Of a stretch of 64,000 nucleotides of DNA, positions 58,701-64,000 are shown one piece after another. The stretch is from a virus: IMG/VR virus record IMGVR_UViG_3300026457_000013, positions 18,253-82,252 of that record; one strand, given 5' to 3'. The notes under the pieces are model-generated. The model saw only the letters and a list, made by a program, of their open reading frames with translations, had not been told where the DNA came from and ran no database searches. The translations under genes and the position numbers were made by a program. How positions within the stretch are numbered: position 1 is the stretch's first letter; each line of letters opens with the position of its first letter.

Positions 58701-60098
58701 ATTAAGAAGTATGGAAGCGGCAGCATGTACTTTGATGGGACGGCTGACTATTTGGTAGGAAGATCAACGGACTTGTTGTCGTTCAACACAGGCGACTTTA
58801 CGGTTGAGATGTGGGTTTATCCTACTTCGGTAGCCGGTGCTATTGTGTTAATTGACACTAGGGCATCAGGAACAGATTCTGGGTGGGCGTTTTATATTAA
58901 CTCTTCTAGCAGGCTGGCTCTTTTTACAAGCAATGCTGACCGAATAACAGCAGCATCTGCATTAAGCGCAAGCACTTGGACGCATATTGTTTTAGCCAGA
59001 TCAGGTAGTACCCTTGCTGTTTATATGAATGGTGTGCAGTCTGCAACGGCTACCTACTCAACAACAATGACTTGCCCTGGAAGGATTTCTATTGCATCAG
59101 GTTTTGATAATCTAGCCCCATTAAACGGCTACATCGATGACCTCCGCATCACCAAAGGTTTCGCACGCTACACAACTAACTTCACAGCCCCAACCAAAGC
59201 CCACCCAGACAGTGGTGTGCTGAGCACCTTAACCACTAGCATGGTTGCACCTAGTACGGTTGACTATCTTGTGGTTGGTGGGGGTGGTGGTGGCGGTAGA
59301 GAAAACTTTTCTTCTGGCCTTGGTGGTGGTGGCGGTGCCGGAGGGTTTATCACAGGTGCAACTACTGTTTCGGCTGCAACGAACTATGTAATTACAGTAG
59401 GCGGTGGTGGTCCAGGATTAACCGCCGCTGGAACTTCAAATGATGGATTCCCATCGTCTATTGTTGGTGGAACAAGTCCAAGCGCATTTACCATTCCAGG
59501 TGTTGTTGCTGCTGGCGGTGGCGGAGGTGGTGGAGGAACTTCCCCTGGAATTGCCGGAAGAGCTGGTGGGTCAGGCGGTGGCGGGGGTACACCTTCTCCT
59601 AGTAATGGCGGCGCTGCTTCTCCGGCTGGGCAAGGAAATGCTGGTGGATCGTATTCTGCAACTTCACCAAATTCTGGAGGCGGTGGCGGTGGAGCTGGAG
59701 AGGCGGGAAATACTGATGGGCAAGGTGAGGGAGGTGACGGAACAGCTTCTTCTATTTCCGGTTCTTTAGTAACTTATGCTGGTGGTGGTGGTGGAAGCGC
59801 ATCTTTTCTTACGAAAAGTGGTGGATTGGGCGGCGGAGGTGATGGAGGTAATGCACCTTCTGGCCCGTCAGCACAACCAGGTGGCACAAACACTGGCGGT
59901 GGCGGTGGCGGTGGATTTAACAGCACTCCTGGCGGGACTTCAGGAGCAGGTGGCTCCGGTATCGTCATTATTGCTTATCCAAGCACGTTTAAACCACTAA
60001 AAGCCAGCCTAGGCTTAGTCTATACAATCGATACGGTTACCCGAGCTGGGTACCGAGTTTATAAATTTACTGCCGGTACCGGCACTATTAGTTGGTGA
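55788..60098 (+). CDS. second LamG adhesin with glycine-rich tail (1436 aa)
   Basis: ATG 55788. Five LamG-like modules at about residues 64-234, 304-467, 537-697, 764-927 and 977-1127 (WSAYFDGTGDF, GSGYFDGSGDYL, NSFNGSTDCL, GSAYFDGSGDYL, SMYFDGTADYL), then a glycine-rich domain (about 1157-1404) ending GSGIVIIAYPSTF. It combines the module types of the two other adhesins. Blocks of native codon use (CTAG, AGT, ACT) alternate with more GC-rich blocks, indicating module exchange. Confidence 0.85.
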   Translation: MNELLIATQKTSAVQVDPYYNLVSLHLKGDVNTGRDYNAFSDASSNNFRLTNSGDVRGTSFSPYNTSWSAYFDGTGDFVTTSSSAALALSTGDFTAECWVYPVSIPNWGGIYSSDPTTGNAGLAFGFRNTGDGQLQVKLGNDASQDAFYSTSNVRLQTWSHLAVVRSGSGTNNVTLYINGVAAGSMTSNRDVTHTIAVLGRWYTTSDNYYFNGHLSNFRLIKGQALFTGNFTPTTSTLTSSSVGHTGTGVAASLTGTVSLLTCQSNRFIDSTTPNAAKSGGLTLTPSGETRISSFSSFLDSDTTSGSGYFDGSGDYLSAASNAAFTLGSSSDFCIEGWVYSTGTPGTDAVIAGTWQNGSSAFANRWLLSLRTSGTAIYWWDSTGSPGITYTGITTNQWVHIAVVRNSGTITLYVNGVSRGTQTTNQAYTTQDSLKVGGGITGTSDFPGYISSLRVVLGSPVYTTAFTPPTAPLAATQSAGTNIQAITGTQTALLTLQERGAYNTIGFQDESEYQHVITRPSGANVAQGTFSPFSNSGWSNSFNGSTDCLSVASHADFNFGSGNFTAECWVNWNTASGNADQVIFAFGSSGQTEAGFRLVSNNTIVLDVDESVRVSYSFVPTAGTWYHFAVVRDAANTYKIYQDGVLKATGTYTYTQAQIGLFIGGINWANNYGVNGFISNFRAVKGIAVYTGAFTPPTAPLTATQSAGTNISAITGSATSILTLQSNRFVDNSVSPKTLTVGGSPRVTPFSPFAPFAYDAAVHGGSAYFDGSGDYLNLASSDAFNISSGDFTIETWVYRSSTQASTYPRILTIGNANYSALILWTSGNTITVDVSTNGASWTNWTFGGATITNDTWTHLALVRNAGTISLYKDGVSQGTPVSNSSFQLATPAIYVGTLFSPASNYWTGYIGSTRIVKGTAVYTSNFTPPSGPLPLLDNTSLLLNFTNAGIIDSTGKNIIETVGNAGVVTTSIKKYGSGSMYFDGTADYLVGRSTDLLSFNTGDFTVEMWVYPTSVAGAIVLIDTRASGTDSGWAFYINSSSRLALFTSNADRITAASALSASTWTHIVLARSGSTLAVYMNGVQSATATYSTTMTCPGRISIASGFDNLAPLNGYIDDLRITKGFARYTTNFTAPTKAHPDSGVLSTLTTSMVAPSTVDYLVVGGGGGGGRENFSSGLGGGGGAGGFITGATTVSAATNYVITVGGGGPGLTAAGTSNDGFPSSIVGGTSPSAFTIPGVVAAGGGGGGGGTSPGIAGRAGGSGGGGGTPSPSNGGAASPAGQGNAGGSYSATSPNSGGGGGGAGEAGNTDGQGEGGDGTASSISGSLVTYAGGGGGSASFLTKSGGLGGGGDGGNAPSGPSAQPGGTNTGGGGGGGFNSTPGGTSGAGGSGIVIIAYPSTFKPLKASLGLVYTIDTVTRAGYRVYKFTAGTGTISW

Positions 60099-60103
60099 TT
60101 AAC

Positions 60104-60445
60104 ATGGCACACTATGCATTTTTAGATAGTAATAATATTGTAACTGAGGTTATTGTGGGACGCGATGAAGGCACACTAGGCATAGACTGGGAACAGTTCT
60201 ATGCCAGTGAGCGTGGTCAACCTTGTGTACGTACTAGTTATAATGCCAACATACGCAAAAACTATGCTGGCATTGGTTATAGTTATAATCCAACATTAGA
60301 CGCATTTATACCATTACAACCTTATCCAAGCTGGCAACTAGATACAACAACTTGCCAGTGGACGGCACCACAGCCATATCCTAGTGATGGTGCCATTTAC
60401 ACCTGGAATGAGTCTAGCAGTAGCTGGCAAGTATTAGCAACATGA
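60104..60445 (+). CDS. small fibre-associated protein, copy 2 (113 aa)
   Basis: The frame starts at 60092 but ATG 60104 aligns with copy 1 (46589): [39 protein letters not shown] and [20 protein letters not shown]. Each copy lies immediately after or near a glycine-rich adhesin, suggesting they function with that module. Confidence 0.7.
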   Translation: MAHYAFLDSNNIVTEVIVGRDEGTLGIDWEQFYASERGQPCVRTSYNANIRKNYAGIGYSYNPTLDAFIPLQPYPSWQLDTTTCQWTAPQPYPSDGAIYTWNESSSSWQVLAT

Positions 60446-61305
60446 GTAGTCCACTACTAAGATTTGGCAAACTACCGCGCGTAGTTCCACTAAGCGTTAG
60501 CTACCTAGTAGTAGGTGGTGGTGGAGGTGGCGGCAGTGGAGCAGGTGGCGGTGGCGGAGGTGGTGGTGTAGTTGAAAGCTTAAACATTATAGGCTATAGC
60601 TTAAACAGCGCGTATACACTAACTGTGGGCTTAGGTGGTGTTGGCCAATATTATAACTCTACTCCTACTATACCAGCTACTCAAGGCGGTCTTTCACAGT
60701 TTGCTGGTATAGTTGCCTATGGTGGTGGTCGTGGTGCTGGTTGGGGCAGCAGTAATCCCACCTATACTACTGGCGGCGACGGTGCTAGTGGCGGCGGTGG
60801 CTGGGGCCAAGGCGGCATGGGTGGCAATGCCAGCCAAGGCTACCCAGGCGGCGAAGGTGGCGGTTTAACCGGCAGTCGTCGCGGTGGGGGTGGTGGCGGT
60901 GCAGGTGGACCTGGCGGTGTTAGTGTAGCTGCTGGTGGCAGCGGTGGTGCTGGCGTGCAAAGTGCAATTACTGGTAGTTATTATGGTGGCGGTGGTGGCG
61001 GTGCAGGATTTGCTACTACTGGCACTGGCGGCACAGCTGGTATTGGCGGTGGTGGCTTAGGTCAAGGTGCTAATCAAAGTGGCACACCAGGCGGTGCAAA
61101 CACTGGTGGTGGAGGCGGTGGAGAACACGGCACTGCTCAAAATGGTCAAGCTGGTGGCAGTGGCGTTGTAGTTTTGCGTATACCAGATAGTTTTTCAGCT
61201 AACTTTAGTGCTGGAGTTGTTTACCAATTAAACAACTCCAGCGGATATAAAACCTATACTGTTACTAGTGCCGCTAGCGGCCAAACAGTTACTTTTTCTA
61301 GTTAA
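60442..61305 (+). CDS. glycine-rich adhesin (287 aa)
   Basis: ATG 60442 overlapping the previous gene by 4 bases. After a short N-terminus (MSSPLLRFGKLPRVVPLSVS) the body is a polyglycine-rich fold ([32 protein letters not shown]) ending with GSGVVVLRIPDSFS and a beta C-terminus. Unlike the domains at 43.7 and 59.3 kb its codon use is native (GGTGGC, AGT, CTA). Probably an additional receptor-binding tip or spare. Confidence 0.7.
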   Translation: MSSPLLRFGKLPRVVPLSVSYLVVGGGGGGGSGAGGGGGGGGVVESLNIIGYSLNSAYTLTVGLGGVGQYYNSTPTIPATQGGLSQFAGIVAYGGGRGAGWGSSNPTYTTGGDGASGGGGWGQGGMGGNASQGYPGGEGGGLTGSRRGGGGGGAGGPGGVSVAAGGSGGAGVQSAITGSYYGGGGGGAGFATTGTGGTAGIGGGGLGQGANQSGTPGGANTGGGGGGEHGTAQNGQAGGSGVVVLRIPDSFSANFSAGVVYQLNNSSGYKTYTVTSAASGQTVTFSS

Positions 61306-61314
61306 AATAATTTT

Positions 61315-62385
61315 ATGCGTTCAAGCAAGTTAAAAATATGTGTTTATGCTATTAGTAAAAATGAGCAACAATTTGTACAACGATTTTGTAATAGTGCTAG
61401 CCTTGCCGATTTAATACTAGTTTGTGATACAGGCAGTACTGATGGTACAGCAGAGTTGTTAAAAGAGTGTGGTGCACAAGTTTACAACATAGCAGTAAAA
61501 CCCTGGCGATTTGATACTGCACGTGATACTGCTCTTAATCTAATACCTGGTGACTATGACGTATGCATTAGCCTAGATCTTGATGAAGTCCTAGAACCTG
61601 GCTGGCGTGAAGAAATCGAGCGTGTGTGGACTGAAGGCACTACTAGATTGCGCTATAAATTTGATTGGGGGCATAATATACTATTTTACTATGAAAAAAT
61701 ACATCATCGCTACGGCTATCACTGGCATCATCCAGTGCATGAGTATCCGCGTGCTGATGGACGTATTCAAGAAGTTTATGCACACACAGATAAACTACTA
61801 GTATCACACCATCCAGATCCAACAAAAAGCCGCAGCCAATACTTAGACCTATTACGACTAGCCGTTAGCGAAGACCCACACTGTTCACGCAATGCTTTTT
61901 ACTTTGCACGTGAACTAACCTTTTATAACCTGTGGAGTGAGGCCATAGGTGCGCTAAACAACTACCTAGAATTACCAGGCAGTACTTGGCCTAATGAACG
62001 TTGCTATGCTATGCGGCTACTAGGCAAGTGCTATGAAAATTTAGGTGATCTGGTAACTGCACAGCGTTGGCATAGACTAGCTTGTATTGAAGCGCCTAAT
62101 ACTCGTGAACCTTGGGTTGACCTAGCACTAAATTGTTATAGTCAACAACAGTGGCTAGAGTGTTACTATGCTAGTAAACAAGCAGTTAGTATAGTGGACA
62201 AACAACTAGTATATACCTGTGATCCTGAAGTATGGACAGGTAAGCCGCATGACTTACTAGCTCTTAGCAGTTATAATCTAGGTTATTTTAGTGAAGCTAT
62301 ACACCACGGCAAATTAGCCGTAGAACTATCACCACATGATAGTAGAATGAGGGATAATCTAGCACATTATTTACTTAAGGAGTAG
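61315..62385 (+). CDS. glycosyltransferase (GT-A) with TPR-like C-terminus
   Basis: 356 aa. N-terminal KICVYAISKNEQQFVQRFCN, VCDTGSTDGTAELLKE (nucleotide-sugar binding) and the DxD-type motif SLDLDEVLEPGW (about residues 86-97) identify a family 2-like GT-A fold. A His-rich loop follows (HRYGYHWHHPVHEY). The C-terminal 150 residues have helix-turn-helix pairs like TPRs (EAIGALNNYLELPGSTWPNE; LGYFSEAIHHGKLAVELSP). It could modify virion fibres, host surface or DNA. Confidence 0.85.
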   Translation: MRSSKLKICVYAISKNEQQFVQRFCNSASLADLILVCDTGSTDGTAELLKECGAQVYNIAVKPWRFDTARDTALNLIPGDYDVCISLDLDEVLEPGWREEIERVWTEGTTRLRYKFDWGHNILFYYEKIHHRYGYHWHHPVHEYPRADGRIQEVYAHTDKLLVSHHPDPTKSRSQYLDLLRLAVSEDPHCSRNAFYFARELTFYNLWSEAIGALNNYLELPGSTWPNERCYAMRLLGKCYENLGDLVTAQRWHRLACIEAPNTREPWVDLALNCYSQQQWLECYYASKQAVSIVDKQLVYTCDPEVWTGKPHDLLALSSYNLGYFSEAIHHGKLAVELSPHDSRMRDNLAHYLLKE

Positions 62386-62387
62386 TA

Positions 62388-62942
62388 GTGTTCTTATTAA
62401 ATTTTATACCTGATTGGTTTTTTCCACTGTTGGCTACCGCTTGTGTACTACTATTTTTTATAACCAGATTTTTTGCACACCTAATACCACAAGCTAAAGT
62501 TGTACACTACAGTTGTATTCCACTATTTGCACTTACAGTATTTTTCATGGGTGCAAATTGGAATAACAACTACTGGCAAGCTAAATTGGCTGAAGAAACT
62601 GCTAAAGCAGAAGCTGCAGCCAAACAGCAAGAGCTAGCTAATAACGAACTTAAATTGGAACGAGAAGCTAAACTGAAAGAACTTAAGCTTTCAGCAGAAC
62701 GTGAACGTCAGCAAAACAAGCGTTTTATTGAGGTGTTAAAGTCCAAGGACGCTACAGTGCAAAATGTATTGGCAACACTTAGTAAGGCTGAACAGGACAA
62801 ATATGCTGCTCTAGGCGAAAAGGATAAACAAGCTGCTAATAAAAAATTGGAAGATGTATTAGCAAATGCTAAAAATTGTCCTACTGTACCTGAGTTATAT
62901 GTAGAACGATTAAATAATACAGCCAGAGGTATAAAACAATGA
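62388..62942 (+). CDS. two-TM coiled-coil protein, i-spanin-like
   Basis: 184 aa from GTG 62388 (after AAGGAG). Two hydrophobic helices (WFFPLLATACVLLFFITRFF; YSCIPLFALTVFFMG) are followed by a periplasmic coiled coil (AEETAKAEAAAKQQELANNE, LKLSAERERQQNKRFIEVLK). Directly followed by a lipoprotein and the endolysin. Rz-like inner spanins normally have one TM, so this is an atypical form or a fused holin-spanin. Confidence 0.65.
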   Translation: MFLLNFIPDWFFPLLATACVLLFFITRFFAHLIPQAKVVHYSCIPLFALTVFFMGANWNNNYWQAKLAEETAKAEAAAKQQELANNELKLEREAKLKELKLSAERERQQNKRFIEVLKSKDATVQNVLATLSKAEQDKYAALGEKDKQAANKKLEDVLANAKNCPTVPELYVERLNNTARGIKQ

Positions 62943-63199
62943 AATGGATAGTATTCATACTAGCATTACCACTAGCTGGGTGTTTACAAACTTTTAAGGT
63001 AAATCCGCCCTGGCCAAATGTACCTGATCCAACAATGCTTACGCAATGCGAAGTATTAAAAACCATAGACGCACAAGCTGTAAGCATGGCAGAACTTGTA
63101 GACCTAGTACAACAAAACTACCAGCTATATCACCTTTGTAAACTAAATAACGATAGCTGGGTTAAGTGGTATAACACTCACTGGAAAAAGGACAAGTAA
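62939..63199 (+). CDS. o-spanin-like lipoprotein
   Basis: 86 aa, start overlapping the previous gene by 4 bases. The N-terminal signal ends in a lipobox (LALPLAGC, Cys at residue 16), after which the mature chain (LQTFKVNPPWPNVPDPT) starts; this is Rz1-like placement. Outer-membrane lipoproteins bridge to the i-spanin in Gram-negative lysis. Its stop overlaps the endolysin start by 1 base. Confidence 0.75.
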   Translation: MKWIVFILALPLAGCLQTFKVNPPWPNVPDPTMLTQCEVLKTIDAQAVSMAELVDLVQQNYQLYHLCKLNNDSWVKWYNTHWKKDK

Positions 63200-63813
63200 T
63201 GGAATTAACACTAGATCAACTTAAGCAGGTTATACCAAAAAATCAATATGTTAGCTACTGGCATCATGCACTAGAACAATTACTACCACAATATGAGATA
63301 AACACACCAGATCGTATAGCTGCCTTTTTAGCACAGTGTGCACATGAGTCGGGTGGTTTTGTGTTTATTAAGGAAAACCTAAACTACCGCTGGCAAAGCC
63401 TACGTAAAGTATTTCCCAAGTATTTTCCCACAGATGCATTGGCGCAGCAATACGAAAAGCAACCACAAAAGATTGCTAATCGTGTATATGCAAGTCGCAT
63501 GGGCAATGGTCCTGAGGAGTCGGGAGATGGCTGGCGATTCTGTGGGCGTGGATTAATACAGGTAACTGGCCGAGATAACTACAGCTGGTTTGCAGCTAGC
63601 CTACAGATTAGCCCTGAAGAGGCGTCAGAGTACATGGAAACCTTTGAAGGTGCTGCACAAAGTGCTTGCTGGTTTTGGGAATCAAACAATCTCAATCAGT
63701 GGGCAGATAAGCAGGATATTTTAACATTAACAAAACGTATCAATGGTGGTACAATTGGCTTAGAAGATAGAAAAAAACACTATGAGCATTGTTTACACGT
63801 ACTAGCTCATTAA
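63199..63813 (+). CDS. GH19 chitinase-like endolysin
   Basis: 204 aa. Catalytic pattern of glycoside hydrolase family 19: AQCAHESGGFVFIKEN with the general-acid Glu, and WRFCGRGLIQVTGRDNYSWF corresponding to the YRGRGLIQLTGR motif. In phages this fold cleaves peptidoglycan. No signal peptide is visible, so export depends on a holin. Forms a cassette with the spanin-like genes. Confidence 0.88.
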   Translation: MELTLDQLKQVIPKNQYVSYWHHALEQLLPQYEINTPDRIAAFLAQCAHESGGFVFIKENLNYRWQSLRKVFPKYFPTDALAQQYEKQPQKIANRVYASRMGNGPEESGDGWRFCGRGLIQVTGRDNYSWFAASLQISPEEASEYMETFEGAAQSACWFWESNNLNQWADKQDILTLTKRINGGTIGLEDRKKHYEHCLHVLAH

Positions 63814-63833
63814 ACTTAGTCTAGGAGACTAAT

Positions 63834-64000
63834 ATGAAACGAGTATTAGCCTTTCTTTTAATAGCACTAACAACATCAGTATTAGCCCAAACTAATACTA
63901 GTACACAAAATACTACTGCTGGCACTACAACTAGCACAACCGGATTAATTGATCAAGGTAACTATGACGGTGGCAGAAGCTTAGTAGATACTAACAGTAC
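63834..64000 (+). CDS. secreted protein, truncated by the window end
   Basis: ATG 63834 after AGGAG. A signal peptide is clear (MKRVLAFLLIALTTSVLA, cleavage before QTN) followed by a Thr/Ser/Asn-rich chain. The gene continues beyond the window. No function assigned; possibly a lysis or exported virion-related protein. Confidence 0.7.
   Translation, partial: MKRVLAFLLIALTTSVLAQTNTSTQNTTAGTTTSTTGLIDQGNYDGGRSLVDTNS

Noticed and set aside
1-64000. CRISPR array, tRNA genes, integrase or attachment sites
   Set aside because: No direct-repeat/spacer pattern, no complete cloverleaf and no recombinase ORF were seen. T-arm-like hairpins at 4311 and 4997 lack the rest of a tRNA.

Overview
The window is a 64 kb stretch of a tailed, long-tailed (siphovirus-like) bacteriophage genome. 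The evidence is a continuous lambda/HK97-style morphogenesis run: small and large terminase, HK97 portal, protease-scaffold-capsid fusion, connector, tail terminator, tail tube, a -1 frameshifted tail chaperone pair, a 1726-residue tape measure, tip proteins and tail fibres. The lysis genes (two-TM coiled-coil spanin-like protein, Rz1-like lipoprotein, GH19-type endolysin) point to a Gram-negative host. No integrase, repressor of known family, tRNA or DNA polymerase was found. CTAG tetranucleotides are common, so the host is unlikely to be one that avoids CTAG. The host genus cannot be read from the sequence.

Layout. (1) 1-6.9 kb, plus strand: small, tightly overlapping genes (metallophosphoesterase, ribbon-helix-helix protein, several unknowns) interrupted by three long regions without genes. 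Each of these has its own promoter of one shared type: about 0.69 kb ending in terminators (1.82-2.51 kb), about 1.07 kb ending in a terminator (4.16-5.23 kb), and a 250-nt structured leader (5.53-5.79 kb). The first two look like giant non-coding RNAs. (2) 6.9-12.1 kb: a control region. Minus-strand genes (HTH proteins, SprT-like protease, PQ-loop membrane protein, DEDD exonuclease, HAD phosphatase, small unknowns) alternate with six copies of a promoter module built from two 11-bp direct repeats 21 bp apart, placed 12-13 bp upstream of the -35 box. Five copies point rightward, against the genes, and four of these lead into short RNA units that begin with a hairpin whose stem covaries between copies. 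Two of these units carry near-perfect parS (ParB-binding) sequences. (3) 12.1-23.3 kb: packaging, head and neck genes, with a GIY-YIG and an HNH endonuclease gene between terminase and portal. (4) 23.3-37.7 kb: tape measure, tail tip, NlpC-J fusion and an S74-chaperone tail fibre. (5) 38-61.3 kb: a very large receptor-binding module of collagen-like, LamG-like, SPRY and glycine-rich proteins with patchwork codon use. (6) 61.3-64 kb: glycosyltransferase, spanins, endolysin and a truncated secreted protein.

How it fits together. The right three quarters is ordinary late-gene function: packaging, capsid, tail, adsorption, lysis. The left quarter is unusual. A 9-mer, TTTAGGGTC, is scattered at least 12 times, nearly all in the first 26 kb and most densely at 4.8-7.2 kb. 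Three homologous HTH proteins lie within or beside the array of repeated operator modules and are the obvious candidates to bind them. I regard the repeated module / short RNA / parS-like array at 7.2-11.9 kb, and the two giant RNA loci, as the best candidates for undescribed biology here. All counts were made by eye and all structures were inferred by pairing complementary strings, so they need computation.
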